From: Leptofilum sp965223285
Lineage (GTDB): Bacteria; Chloroflexota; Anaerolineae; Promineifilales; Promineifilaceae
DNA: 64,000 nucleotides
Reading direction: 5' to 3'
NCBI RefSeq assembly: GCF_965223285.1
Contig: NZ_OZ244997.1
Coordinates: forward strand, 62,001 to 126,000
The notes beneath the pieces were generated by a model. The model saw nothing but the letters and a program-made list of their open reading frames with translations. It did no database searches and had not been told where the DNA came from. The translations under genes and the position numbers were made by a program. Positions 35,504 to 45,115 of this stretch are shown piece by piece. The number at the start of each line of letters is the position of its first letter. The first letter of the stretch is position 1.

Positions 35504-36025
35504 CTACATCTGTAGGTAGATTTTCCACTCTTCGGGAATACTGCCGGAGGCAACCAGGTAATCTACACGGGGCGTTTTCGGTTCCCAACGCATCTGCATC
35601 CCTGCCTCATGGGGGAGCCGATTGCCTTTACGGTTGTTACAAGGGGAGCAAGCACAGGCGGTATTGGTCCAGGAATTACGGCCGTTGCGGCTTTTGGGCA
35701 CAATATGGTCTACAGAAAAATCGGCGTGGCGCAGAATACGGCCGTTTTTCCGATTGCCAGGCTGCACACCGCAATAAATACAAGTGTAGCTGTCGCGGCG
35801 CATCACGGCCCGACGGCTCCAGGAAGCACCCCGTTTGGGCACATTCACATACCGCCGCAGACGCAGCACGGTAGGGATTTCCAAGGTCGTTGCCGCGCCG
35901 GATAGGGCCACAACTTCTTCAGAAACCGCATCTACCACTTCACGCAGTAGCAAAGACAACGCACGCCGTTTTGGAATCACTGCCAGGGGTTCGTAGCTTG
36001 CATTCAAGAGCAGGACTGCAACCAT
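35504..36025 (-). CDS. HNH endonuclease family protein
   Basis: 173 residues. The HNH core is at about 85-145: CIYCG, then SVDHIVPKSRNGRNSWTN, then CSPCNNRKGNRLP, with a zinc-binding pair of CxxC motifs around the DH. The N-terminus (VLLLNASYEPLAVIPKRRAL) is typical of the small HNH proteins common in bacteria. These are usually stand-alone and of unknown role. Two ACGGCCGT copies suggest long residence in the genome. Confidence 0.85.
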   Translation of the reverse strand: MVAVLLLNASYEPLAVIPKRRALSLLLREVVDAVSEEVVALSGAATTLEIPTVLRLRRYVNVPKRGASWSRRAVMRRDSYTCIYCGVQPGNRKNGRILRHADFSVDHIVPKSRNGRNSWTNTACACSPCNNRKGNRLPHEAGMQMRWEPKTPRVDYLVASGSIPEEWKIYLQM

Positions 36026-36250
36026 GTTCTTCTCCTTGCAATTGACCGATCCGCAAAATCGATCAAGCCCGTAAAACCTGCAAAACCTTTTTATGTAAAC
36101 AATGAAAAGCCTGATCTTACTCGCAACTTCTCATGAATTTAGCAGTTGTCATCTTGCGCATTGGCTAAATTTTTCACAATTGACCTGCCAAATTCGGGCG
36201 AATTTTACCATAAAGTACCAAAAATGCGGTTAACTGATTGTTAAGGTCGC

Positions 36251-36296
36251 AAAACAAAAAGGCGTGGCACGTGCAAGAATTACACGCGCCACGCCT
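36251..36296 (-). terminator. Intrinsic terminator of the Usp-like gene
   Basis: AGGCGTGGC (36260-36268) pairs with GCCACGCCT (36288-36296), extended inward by CGTG/CACG. Minus-strand transcripts leave the stem into TTTTTGTTTT. The rest of the 300-bp gap (36026-36326) shows no gene. Confidence 0.85.
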
Positions 36297-36326
36297 ACAG
36301 GAGGGTGGGGAGCTTAACCGATTTGT

Positions 36327-36791
36327 TTAGACTAAGGGCTGCCAGGTGGTGGCACACACAGCAAAGTGCTCTTTTCCTTTTGGCTCAAATTTAGAAAGGT
36401 CGCTGGCCAAAATAACCACATCCACACCATAAGAATCTGCATAATGAGAAATGGTATCATCATTGTAGCCAACGGCCGTATTAATGGAAAGAGACACCTC
36501 GCCAAACCGCTGCGCATGTGCCCGAAACCCCCGCAATGCAGAAAATAACAGCTCTCGGTCAAATTTGTTGTCTTCACAAACAACCAAAAGCACCAACTCC
36601 ATCTTGATTTTTGCGGCAAAATCCAAGACGGATGTCACAACCATATCGGTGAGGTTCTCATATTGAACAGGCAACAAAATTCGTCGCACTTCGGTTGGAT
36701 AACTTCGTGGCCGCTGCCAGGTATTTGGAGTAACTGGCAAATAATGCCAAGCAGATTCTGTCGTTGCCGCTGGAGAAAACGATCTTATCAT
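36327..36791 (-). CDS. Universal stress protein-like protein
   Basis: About 154 residues. The middle has the Usp-type start RRILLPVQYENLTDMVV near residue 37, then LVLLVVCEDNKF, and a later VDVVILASDLSKFEPKGKEH. The ATG at 36791 has GGGAGG upstream; a GTG at 36800 is an alternative. The ATP-binding G-x2-G-x9-G motif of classic Usp proteins is not obvious, so it may be a diverged member. It is divergent from PPK2. Confidence 0.6.
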   Translation of the reverse strand: MIRSFSPAATTESAWHYLPVTPNTWQRPRSYPTEVRRILLPVQYENLTDMVVTSVLDFAAKIKMELVLLVVCEDNKFDRELLFSALRGFRAHAQRFGEVSLSINTAVGYNDDTISHYADSYGVDVVILASDLSKFEPKGKEHFAVCATTWQPLV

Positions 36792-36885
36792 TACAGGCAC
36801 CTCCCGAGCTAAAGTTATATGTTATACTGAACCAGAAACCAATGTTGGACGCGCTATGGTGAATACATCTTCCGATTTGTGAGGC

Positions 36886-36932
36886 TTAGCAGAGCCATTA
36901 TCTGCTAAAATTGACCTTACGAAAAACCTTAC
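36886..36932. promoter_or_regulatory. Hairpin and CTTAC direct-repeat site between Usp-like and PPK2 genes
   Basis: TTAGCAGA/TCTGCTAA (36886-36908, 7-nt loop) is followed by CCTTACGAAAAACCTTAC (36915-36932), identical (reversed) to the element at 29028-29045. The CTTAC repeats are 11 bases apart. It lies in the divergent promoter region, so it could control either gene or both. Confidence 0.5.
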
Positions 36933-37042
36933 AGTAACGTTAAGTCTAAAATATTCTGACCGCCAGCACAAGGGTCATAGGCATTGTGTACTATTTTTAG
37001 AGCAAACTTCTAACCATTATCCAAGCAAATGAGGAGGCGATC

Positions 37043-37903
37043 ATGGGCAAAGAAAGTACGATACCGGAAACGGCCGTTTCCAAACCAAAATCCATCCTGC
37101 GCAAGAACGGCAAGCTCAAAACGGCATTTTATGAAAAAGAGCTAACCCGCCTGCAAGAAGAACTTATCAAATTGCAGTACTGGGTACAAGATAAAGGGTT
37201 GCGCGTGGTCATCTTGTTTGAAGGGCGGGATGCAGCCGGTAAGGGCGGCGTCATCAAACGCATCACGGAACGGATGAATCCCCGCATTGGTCGCATCGTG
37301 GCCTTGGGCACACCGAGCGACCGCGAAAAAACCCAATGGTGGTTTCAGCGGTATGTGGCCCAATTGCCTGCCGGCGGCGAGATTGTGCTGTTTGACCGCA
37401 GTTGGTACAACCGCGCGCTGGTTGAGCGCGTGATGGGCTTTTGCACCGACCATCAATATCAGGAATTTTTACGCTCCTGCCCCCAATTTGAACGGATGTT
37501 GGTTCGCTCTGGCATTACAGTGCTGAAATATTGGTTCTCTGTAAGCGATGAAGAGCAGGAACGCCGCTTCCAATCGCGCCTTTCAACTCCCGTTAAGCGA
37601 TGGAAGCTCAGCCCAATGGACGTCGAGTCGCGCAATCGCTGGGTTGAATATTCCCGTGCCAAAGACGCTATGTTCGACCACACCGATATCAAGCAATGCC
37701 CGTGGTATGTAGTGCCCTCAGACGACAAGAAACGCGCCCGGCTTAACTGCATCAACCACATCCTCAGCTCCATCAACTATGAAGACATCACCCCACCCAC
37801 CATTGAGCTACCACCTCGTAAAAAAGAGTCTGGCTATATCCGGCCCCCAATGAACGAGCAAACCTTTGTGCCGGATCTGTACCCCACGCAAGAGACAGAT
37901 TAA
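37043..37903 (+). CDS. ppk2: Polyphosphate kinase 2 family protein
   Basis: 286 residues. PPK2 enzymes transfer phosphate between polyphosphate and nucleotides. Walker A is FEGRDAAGKGGVIKRI near residue 60, the lid/Walker B region is LFDRSWYNRALVERVMGF near residue 117, and WKLSPMDVESRNRW is near 190. The single-domain length matches class I enzymes. GAGGAGG precedes the ATG. Divergence from a Usp-like gene through a shared regulatory region suggests stress or phosphate control. Confidence 0.92.
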   Translation: MGKESTIPETAVSKPKSILRKNGKLKTAFYEKELTRLQEELIKLQYWVQDKGLRVVILFEGRDAAGKGGVIKRITERMNPRIGRIVALGTPSDREKTQWWFQRYVAQLPAGGEIVLFDRSWYNRALVERVMGFCTDHQYQEFLRSCPQFERMLVRSGITVLKYWFSVSDEEQERRFQSRLSTPVKRWKLSPMDVESRNRWVEYSRAKDAMFDHTDIKQCPWYVVPSDDKKRARLNCINHILSSINYEDITPPTIELPPRKKESGYIRPPMNEQTFVPDLYPTQETD

Positions 37904-38045
37904 CAGTTGCTGTAAAAGGTGGAGAACGGCCGTACAACGCTATAAGCTCAAAGTGAGTGGAATCGTAAACAGTTCCTCGGAAAGCTTCTGTCTGAAACTG
38001 TCTCCCAAAAGCAGCTTCCGGGGAACCTTCACCTAAACGCAAGCT

Positions 38046-38354
38046 ATGTCAATCGTTACAATATTGGTTCTCATCCTCATGTTTGTTGCCCCCACCATTT
38101 CGGTCATGGCACTCATGCTTCAGTCCGCCGACAAATCACCAACAAGCCGACAGCACAGTCGAGTGACGAATAGTGTGATGTTGTTGTTTTCAATTGGCAT
38201 TCACTTGTTGGGAGCGCGGGGCCTTATGGGGAATTATCTCAATCTCAGTGGCAGCGGTCTTCTCATCACCATAATGATTACCACCGTTGTTACCTTACTT
38301 TTGGGATGGGGCTTGGGGCTGCTGGTGCAAGACCTTCGGCAAACCAATACCTAG
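38046..38354 (+). CDS. Small membrane protein, hypothetical
   Basis: 102 residues with three hydrophobic segments (about 3-25, 42-60, 72-95). It ends 10 bp before the start of the propeller gene, so the two may be co-transcribed. The region before it (37960-38020) holds an imperfect GTTCC.CGGAA/TTCCGGGGAAC inverted repeat. No family is recognised. Confidence 0.5.
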   Translation: MSIVTILVLILMFVAPTISVMALMLQSADKSPTSRQHSRVTNSVMLLFSIGIHLLGARGLMGNYLNLSGSGLLITIMITTVVTLLLGWGLGLLVQDLRQTNT

Positions 38355-38364
38355 CTCTCCGGCC

Positions 38365-41300
38365 ATGACCAAGCGCACACGCCGCCGCTGGCTGCTGCTG
38401 GCCGGTATTCTCTTCATGTTTCTTTGCCTGGGCGGGATGGCTTACCTAATCACCAGCTTTCCACTCCTGGGCAGCACGGCCGTTTCCAACCCCCCCATCA
38501 TTTGGCGCAGCCTCCCCACCCCCAGCGTCACCCATCCGGACTTCATTAGCTACAGCAACACCGAAAAAGTGAACGCCATTGTTCAGCGGGACGGACTACT
38601 TTGGGCAGCTAGCGACGGTGGCCTGCTAGTTTGGCAAGAAAGCAACCCCAGCCAAATCGTTAAATTTGCCAGCGAACACGGCCTAGCTGAAAACCGTACG
38701 ACCAGCGCGGCTGTCGGCAACGACGGCTCCATTTGGGTCGGCACCGCAGCGGCAGGCGTTAGCCAGTACAACGGGGTGACGTGGCAAACTTTTACCAGCG
38801 AAGATGGCTTGCCCAGCAACAACGTGCGCGATTTAGCTGTGGGCGCAGACGGTACGATTTGGGTAGCTACATCTGAAGGGATTGGCCGATACGACGGCCG
38901 TCGCTGGTTTAGCTACACCCGCAGTCGCACCCTGCTGCAACTGCCCAGCAACAATGTGTCTAGCCTGGCGGTAGGACCGAACGGCCTCACAATTTATGCT
39001 GGAACCGCAGAAGGTGTGGTGCAATTTAACGGCCGTTCCTGGGAAAGTCTGGCGCAAGTTGGCAGTGAAGCAGTGAACACGGTGCAGGACGTGGCCGTGT
39101 CGCCAGACGGCCGTCTGTGGGCGACCTCACAAGCCGGATTAAGCATCTACGACGGCAGCCGCTGGCAGCTATTCACCACGGCCGACGGCCTGGCCAGCGA
39201 AGATGTTCGCACCGTTACCGCCAATGCAGATGGCCGCGTCTGGCTAGGCTACGGTGAGCAAGGGCTTGGCCTGACTCGGTTTGACCTGAGCAATGGCATT
39301 CCGATGGCAACGGCCGTTTCTTCACCCAACGACCAGATTTTTGTCATTTACGCCAATGGCAGCGATCTGTGGCTGGGCAGTGCCGCTGGCCTTCTGCGCC
39401 AGGATGCTGCTGGTGAGTGGCAAACAATTACCCCACCCAGCGACATCCCCGCCAATGAGCTTGTTGATCTGCTCGTTGCCAACGGACAACCGTGGCTGGG
39501 ATCAGCATCTGGGGTAAGCCGCTTCAACGGCACAAATTGGGAAGGGGTCGATGGCTTGCCAGAAACGCCTGCACTGAGCAAAGTCGCAGTGGCCGTTTCC
39601 AGCCTAAACCAGGACAGCAGCGGCCAAATCTGGGCAACCTTTGCCAGCGTGGGGCAAGGCGCTGCCATATTCAACCCCAATGGTGATAGTTGGCAAACGG
39701 TAAGCTGCCCCGTCAGCGGCCCAGCCTCCCCCAACGTGCGCCAAATCATGCAGACGGCTGACGGCCTGCTCTGGTTTGCCACCGAGGCTGGCGTAGCCAC
39801 ATTTGATACGCAAACACAGCGATGGAACCTGCTGACGGAAGAAAACGGGTTGCCGAGCAGCCAAATCCGAGCCCTGGCGTTGCATCCCGACAGCACCGTG
39901 TGGGTGGGCACCAGTGCAGGGCTGGCGGTGAGCGTGAACGGCCGTTTCACCACCCAACTCAGCGATGACATCCGTGAACTTGCCATCGGGCCAAATGGCA
40001 CCGTTTGGTTTATCACGTCAGATGCCGTCTGGCGCATTCGCGGTGACCAAACCGAGATTTTGCGGTCGCCGCCCGTCAGCCAGGTGTACGACGTGCTGGC
40101 AACGGCAGAAGGATTTTGGCTGGCGGCAGATGAAGGGGTGGCTTTTTTTAACGGAGCGCAGGGGGCAAACGGCCGTTGGGTACGGTTCAGCAGCGGCACA
40201 GAGTTACCCGGCAATCGCGCCACCGCGCTGGGCGTCGCCGCCGACGGCACCGTGTGGGCCAGCAGCGAAAATCTGCCGGATGGGCCTGGCTTGAGCAGTG
40301 GCCGCTACGGCAGCTACACCATCCCCCACAACTACCTGAGCTTTTTTAACGGCCAACATTGGCAAGCCACGCTGCGACCTGCCGTCAATGGCCTGATCCA
40401 TCCCATCATCACCAGCGTTGTTACTGTCGCAGACGGCGACGTTTGGCTGGCAAGTTTGGGCGGCATCAGCCGATTTGATGGAGAAAGTTGGCAAAACTTC
40501 ACCACGCTCGACGGCCTGCCTGCCGACGAGGTGTATGAGCTTCTTACCGTGGGCAACGCAATCTGGGCGGTAACCAAAGAGGGCATCATCCAGTTCAATC
40601 CGGCTAGCCAAAGCTGGAAATCGTTTGCCGCCGTGGGTGATTGGTCTAATTACGAATCGGCGCATCTGGCGACCGATGGCCATGGCACTGTCTGGGCTGG
40701 CAGCGGTACGGAACTACACCGCTACAATGGACAAAGTTGGCAACCCATTGCCATTGATTTACCTGACCCAGACGTTAACGTGCGTGATTTTGTGGTGGAT
40801 GCAGACGGCCGTCTCATCCTCACGGCCCACCTGCAAACCCCAAGTACAGAGCAGCATTTCCTGGCCGAATTTGACGGCCAGACGTGGACGTGGCATGAGG
40901 TCACGCTCCCTAGCAACGGCCAATCTTCACCGTTTTCACGCCTGTGGCTGGCACCAAACGGCCGTCTGTGGGCGAGCAATGAAAACAGCTTGTGGCGGTT
41001 TAACCTGCCGGACGGCAATTTCAATCAGCCCAGCCAATACCCAGAACTCATTCGGGCCATCACCGACATGACCTTTTTGCCCAATGGCAAGCCGGTGGTC
41101 GCCACTCGCTTTGCCTCGGCCCCGCTCTTGTTAGAGCCAGACGGTGCCATTCCGCTGGAGCAACCGCTGGCCGCCACGGATTTGTTCGCCGTACATGCAG
41201 ATGAAAACGGCCGTCTCTGGCTGGGCAGCAATCGGGGAGCAGCGCGCCAGCTGGACGATGGCACCTGGCAAGCAATCCCGCTCACCGAGGCCGAATTAGC

Positions 41301-42105
41301 AGAAACCACCTCCACGCTCACCGTACAGCTAGACGGCAACCTACTGCTGGGCGGGACGTTTGGCACCATCTTGCGCTGGGATGGGGAAGCCACGGCAATT
41401 GTGAGCAACGCCACTGGCGGGGACGCCGCACCGATCAGCAGCCTGTTTACCGCTGCTGACGGCACGCTGTGGCGCAGTAGTTTCGGTAGCAGCGTCGCCC
41501 GTTTAGACGGCAACCGTTGGCTACCATATCCGGCCAATCCACCCATCTACAACGAGCGCGTGTGGGAAGCGGCCGTTTCTGACCCCACCACCCTTTGGCT
41601 AGCCACCGCTGAGAACTTGGTTTCTATCACCACCGTGGGGGAGCGCACCGTTTGCCAACTGGTGACGGATCAGTTTCCGGCAGCGGCTGGGCTGACGGCT
41701 GATTTTTCTGGGCAGCTTTGGTTTGTCTCGGAGCGGATTGTGCAGCGGGGGAATGCGGCTGGGTTTGAGGTGTTGGGAACGTTGGCTTTGCCGGTAACGG
41801 CCGTTGCCCCCGATGGCACCACCTGGTACGTCACCCAAACCGATGTGGTGCGGGTGCAGGGGAATCAGCGGCTGCCCATCGCCTACGGGTTGGCGTACGA
41901 CACGATTACGGCACTGGCCATCGCCCCGGATGGCGCGGTGTGGCTGGGCACGACGGCTGGCATTGTCGTTTTGCAGGGAGGGCAGTCCCGAATGATTACC
42001 GCCGCTGACGGGCTGGCGGGCAATCAAATAACCCACTTGGCCATCGCAGCAGACGGCTCTGCCTGGGTGGGGACGTTGGGCGGGGTGAGTTGGATACGGC
42101 CGTAA
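38365..42105 (+). CDS. Giant two-component-regulator-type beta-propeller protein
   Basis: 1246 residues: an N-terminal anchor (WLLLAGILFMFLCLGGMAYL), then about twenty propeller blades of the Reg_prop type, repeating patterns such as DGLPSNNVRDLAVGADGTIW and RFDG..W..FT. The protein ends with a blade (LGGVSWIRP); no kinase, GGDEF or HTH domain follows, although such propellers usually sense for one. ACGGCCGT is very dense here and often encodes NGR or DGR inside the blades. The ATG at 38365 is followed directly by the anchor. The ligand is unknown. Confidence 0.8.
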   Translation: MTKRTRRRWLLLAGILFMFLCLGGMAYLITSFPLLGSTAVSNPPIIWRSLPTPSVTHPDFISYSNTEKVNAIVQRDGLLWAASDGGLLVWQESNPSQIVKFASEHGLAENRTTSAAVGNDGSIWVGTAAAGVSQYNGVTWQTFTSEDGLPSNNVRDLAVGADGTIWVATSEGIGRYDGRRWFSYTRSRTLLQLPSNNVSSLAVGPNGLTIYAGTAEGVVQFNGRSWESLAQVGSEAVNTVQDVAVSPDGRLWATSQAGLSIYDGSRWQLFTTADGLASEDVRTVTANADGRVWLGYGEQGLGLTRFDLSNGIPMATAVSSPNDQIFVIYANGSDLWLGSAAGLLRQDAAGEWQTITPPSDIPANELVDLLVANGQPWLGSASGVSRFNGTNWEGVDGLPETPALSKVAVAVSSLNQDSSGQIWATFASVGQGAAIFNPNGDSWQTVSCPVSGPASPNVRQIMQTADGLLWFATEAGVATFDTQTQRWNLLTEENGLPSSQIRALALHPDSTVWVGTSAGLAVSVNGRFTTQLSDDIRELAIGPNGTVWFITSDAVWRIRGDQTEILRSPPVSQVYDVLATAEGFWLAADEGVAFFNGAQGANGRWVRFSSGTELPGNRATALGVAADGTVWASSENLPDGPGLSSGRYGSYTIPHNYLSFFNGQHWQATLRPAVNGLIHPIITSVVTVADGDVWLASLGGISRFDGESWQNFTTLDGLPADEVYELLTVGNAIWAVTKEGIIQFNPASQSWKSFAAVGDWSNYESAHLATDGHGTVWAGSGTELHRYNGQSWQPIAIDLPDPDVNVRDFVVDADGRLILTAHLQTPSTEQHFLAEFDGQTWTWHEVTLPSNGQSSPFSRLWLAPNGRLWASNENSLWRFNLPDGNFNQPSQYPELIRAITDMTFLPNGKPVVATRFASAPLLLEPDGAIPLEQPLAATDLFAVHADENGRLWLGSNRGAARQLDDGTWQAIPLTEAELAETTSTLTVQLDGNLLLGGTFGTILRWDGEATAIVSNATGGDAAPISSLFTAADGTLWRSSFGSSVARLDGNRWLPYPANPPIYNERVWEAAVSDPTTLWLATAENLVSITTVGERTVCQLVTDQFPAAAGLTADFSGQLWFVSERIVQRGNAAGFEVLGTLALPVTAVAPDGTTWYVTQTDVVRVQGNQRLPIAYGLAYDTITALAIAPDGAVWLGTTAGIVVLQGGQSRMITAADGLAGNQITHLAIAADGSAWVGTLGGVSWIRP

Positions 42106-42140
42106 GACAAGCAAGTAAACGTTGTGGGAAATTGCAGCAG

Positions 42141-42449
42141 CTACTCAGTCTGATGTCTTTGACCGAGCCATTTCTTAAAGGAGGCGGCACTTTCACTCGA
42201 TTTCTTGCCAATCAGTAATCCTTCAATACCAATATCTTCATCCAAATCTGGCCAGTGGATACCTCTTCCGGCACCACTGATTTGGAAATTGGCTCGTTCT
42301 TTTGGGGTCCCATAAGCAAGACGAGGAAACCAGCCAATGGGCACAGAAATAGTGCGGCCGTCTTCCAAATCAACAGTCAAAGTATCATCAGATATTTTAA
42401 CTTCAACTGCCTTCGGCGAAGCCGCCATCACAGAAGTCATCCCATTCAT
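42141..42449 (-). CDS. DUF2442-domain protein
   Basis: About 102 residues. The pattern DDTLTVDLEDGRTISVPIGWFPRL is typical of DUF2442. The ATG at 42449 has GAGG about eight bases upstream, and the gene overlaps the end of the DUF4160 gene. DUF2442 and DUF4160 genes are commonly paired and have been proposed as toxin-antitoxin modules; that role is not shown here. Confidence 0.75.
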   Translation of the reverse strand: MNGMTSVMAASPKAVEVKISDDTLTVDLEDGRTISVPIGWFPRLAYGTPKERANFQISGAGRGIHWPDLDEDIGIEGLLIGKKSSESAASFKKWLGQRHQTE

Positions 42450-42660
42450 CACGTAACCTCATTATATTTTGTCTCGCAATTCGCTCAATATCTCGTAACT
42501 CTTTACGACTGTACCCATAATTTGTGGCTAATGAAACATCGGGATCAAGCCAAAATTTTGCACTTCTGTTATCTCGATCAACGTGCATATGTCGTGGCTC
42601 ATCACAATCATAAGAATAGAAGTAAAAACGATAAGGTCCAATTCTTAATACTGTTGGCAT
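42403..42660 (-). CDS. DUF4160-domain protein
   Basis: 85 residues beginning MPTVLRIGPYRFYFYS, with EPRHMHVDRDNRSAKFWLDP, the classic DUF4160 signature. It is the first gene of the DUF4160-DUF2442 pair, with a 47-bp overlap. The surrounding sequence (42400-42740) is AT-rich and lacks ACGGCCGT. The frame stays open further upstream, but the start at 42660 matches the family N-terminus. Confidence 0.78.
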   Translation of the reverse strand: MPTVLRIGPYRFYFYSYDCDEPRHMHVDRDNRSAKFWLDPDVSLATNYGYSRKELRDIERIARQNIMRLRDEWDDFCDGGFAEGS

Positions 42661-42742
42661 ATGAATTTCTCTACCTGATGTACGGTTCAGTTTAGCATAG
42701 GAAGTGTGCCTAAGTAAAACATCTCGTTCAAAACTGAGAATA

Positions 42743-45049
42743 CTATTGTGATGATACCGTCGAATCGTCGCGGACACTGAGGCGGCGGACGTAGTTAACC
42801 AGGTGCCACGCTTGTTCATCGGTGAACTGTTCGCCAAAGGCAGGCATGGCCGTTTCTTCAATTCCTTCCAAAATCCAGTAGAAAAGGTCCCCGTCGGTGT
42901 GAGTGGCGGTGTGTCCCGCAGCAAAATCGGCTGGCGGCGGCGACAAGCTGAGTGCCGTAGGGCCATCCCCACGCCCTTCTGCGCCGTGACAGGCAATGCA
43001 GTTTTCGTTAAACAACTCCTGCCCAACGGCGATAGATTCCACATCTGGCAAGATGGGATTGGTAGCAAATTTGGCGGGCGTATACTCCTCGTTGAAGAAG
43101 GTGAACAACTGTGAGCCACCCAACCAGAAACAAAGCAAGCTAATTGCTAACAATGCCACCAGTTGCCCTTCGTTTTTGGCGGCGCGCACGCCTACAAAAC
43201 CCCAAAACAGGGCAAAAAGCACAATGCCTGCGCCGGTTGCGCCGTTGCCCGTGCGGTTCATAAATTTGGCGAAGGATTCTAACGGCCGTATCCCACTATC
43301 TAGCTCCCGAATATTGCCCCCCACGCCTGCTTCCAGCCGGTAGGCGGCAAAGGTATCAAACGTACCGGGGCGACGAATGGAGACTTCGACCTGCCAGGTA
43401 CCAATGAGGCTGATGTAGCTGCCTTCCAGACGGTAACGGCCGTTGCCCAACGATTCCGCCTCACCCGTAGACGAACCGATGGATTGCCCCAAAAATGTGT
43501 AGCGCACCGATACTGCTTCTGCATCCGCCACCGGATCGCCATTTTCATCAGTAATGAGGATGTCAAAGCGGTTATTTCCCACCAACGCTGGCTCAATTTG
43601 CATCTCCACCTGCAAATCTTCGGCCGATTGCGTGACTGTGGCCTGGCCGGGCGCGTCCGCCAGCAGAGGCGCATCCACACCGCGCTGCAAATCGGTGAGT
43701 ACGCCCGCCGCCGCCAAAATGAGCAGCGCGATGACCATTTCTACCCAAACCAGGCGACCAAAGCCGCGCAGCACGCGAGGGGCACGATCACTTTCTGGTG
43801 CTTCATATGCAACACTGAGGCGTCGCTTCACGAACAGCAAATTGATTCCGGCAATCATCAAAGTTAGCAAAGCCAAGCCGATTTTGCCCACCAGCATCAA
43901 ACCATAGGCCGTGCCAACCAGCTCGGTCCAGCCGCCTACATGCTTGGCCGCCAAATAGCCACCGCTGGTTAGCAACAAGCCCACGGAAATGGCCGCAATG
44001 GCCGAAAAGTTAATCATCAAGCTCAAGTTAAGCCAGGCGCGGGGTTCATTGCCCAGGGAACGGGCTTGCCACAGTGAAATCGCCAAAAAGAGCAGGCCCC
44101 CAACCCAGATGGTGCCTGCCAAAACGTGTACCCAATCTATCAAGACAGCCTGGACCGTCTCATCGGTAAGGGCAGCACTGTGGCTTATGAGTGAAACCGT
44201 GAGTGAGAGTCCAATAGCCAACAGAAAGCCGAGCCACCATTCCCAACCGCGCAGCTCTTTACGGCCGTTTTTCACATTCACAAACAGGCTCAAATTGAAG
44301 TGAGACAGTGCCAACAAAAGGAAGCGGATCAACCACATGGTGCCGAAGCGTGTGCTAATCCAGCTTTGCATGTTGGCCGTTTGCAGTAAGTTATAAACGC
44401 GATTTTGATCAATAAAGATGACGACCAGCCCCAGCCCAACCAGGACAATGCCCATAATGCCCATGCGAATGCCAATTTGAGCCAGCTTCAGGTCCAGTGC
44501 TTCTTCCTCTGCTTCCAAATCAACGTCAGCTACGATAGGGTTCCAGACCAGCAGGCGGAAGGCAAACAAGCCCATCAGCAGCGCGATACCGGTGAGGGTG
44601 AGCCAACGGGCTGCGGCACTAAGCGGTGACAATTGGGCGATGACGGTACTTTCAGTGGCAACGGCCGTTGCCGCCACGCCAAATCCAAAGGCAAAGGTTC
44701 CGCTGGTGGTGTGTCCATCTACGGTAGAAAGCACCTGCCAGCTTACCAGATAAGCCCCTTGATCTAGATCAGGCAAAGAGACGGCAGCGGTACGGCCGTT
44801 GGCATCAATCAGTTGCAGCGGCCCGGTTTCAACCGCCTCTCCGCCCTGCGTCAGCAAATCGATCCGGCTCAGATTGGCCACAATCGGCTCGTTGAATTGG
44901 ATAATCAAATTTTCAGGCAGCTCATCCAAAAGCGCATTGGGAGCCGGATTAGAAAATTCTGGCACGGCGTGGGCAAAAACAGGCTGTACCCAAAGCCAAA
45001 GCAGACCAGCAAGTAACAAAATAGGTAGAAAACGGCGGAGCTTCATCAT
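42743..45049 (-). CDS. CopC-CopD-cytochrome c fusion protein
   Basis: 768 residues with three recognisable parts. A signal peptide ends FAHAVPEFSNPAP; the His right after cleavage and the later DGHTTSG are CopC copper ligands. A CopD-type membrane domain with about eight helices spans roughly 155-460. After an immunoglobulin-like extracytoplasmic stretch and one more pair of helices, the C-terminal 100 residues are a c-type cytochrome (CIACHGAEGRGDGP, methionine in ETAMPAFGEQF). It is the last gene of the copper cluster. Joining copper handling to a haem c domain is unusual and suggests linked copper uptake and electron transfer. Confidence 0.82.
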   Translation of the reverse strand: MMKLRRFLPILLLAGLLWLWVQPVFAHAVPEFSNPAPNALLDELPENLIIQFNEPIVANLSRIDLLTQGGEAVETGPLQLIDANGRTAAVSLPDLDQGAYLVSWQVLSTVDGHTTSGTFAFGFGVAATAVATESTVIAQLSPLSAAARWLTLTGIALLMGLFAFRLLVWNPIVADVDLEAEEEALDLKLAQIGIRMGIMGIVLVGLGLVVIFIDQNRVYNLLQTANMQSWISTRFGTMWLIRFLLLALSHFNLSLFVNVKNGRKELRGWEWWLGFLLAIGLSLTVSLISHSAALTDETVQAVLIDWVHVLAGTIWVGGLLFLAISLWQARSLGNEPRAWLNLSLMINFSAIAAISVGLLLTSGGYLAAKHVGGWTELVGTAYGLMLVGKIGLALLTLMIAGINLLFVKRRLSVAYEAPESDRAPRVLRGFGRLVWVEMVIALLILAAAGVLTDLQRGVDAPLLADAPGQATVTQSAEDLQVEMQIEPALVGNNRFDILITDENGDPVADAEAVSVRYTFLGQSIGSSTGEAESLGNGRYRLEGSYISLIGTWQVEVSIRRPGTFDTFAAYRLEAGVGGNIRELDSGIRPLESFAKFMNRTGNGATGAGIVLFALFWGFVGVRAAKNEGQLVALLAISLLCFWLGGSQLFTFFNEEYTPAKFATNPILPDVESIAVGQELFNENCIACHGAEGRGDGPTALSLSPPPADFAAGHTATHTDGDLFYWILEGIEETAMPAFGEQFTDEQAWHLVNYVRRLSVRDDSTVSSQ

Positions 45050-45115
45050 AGGATATTGAAAAGCGATAAGTAAAAGCGAATTATTTACTTTTTACTTATC
45101 GCCATTTGTAAAAGA

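Noticed and set aside
42661..43119. Long upstream extension of the DUF4160 frame
   Set aside because: The extension lies antisense to the cytochrome end of the CopC-CopD fusion, and DUF4160 proteins begin at the chosen Met (MPTVLRIG).
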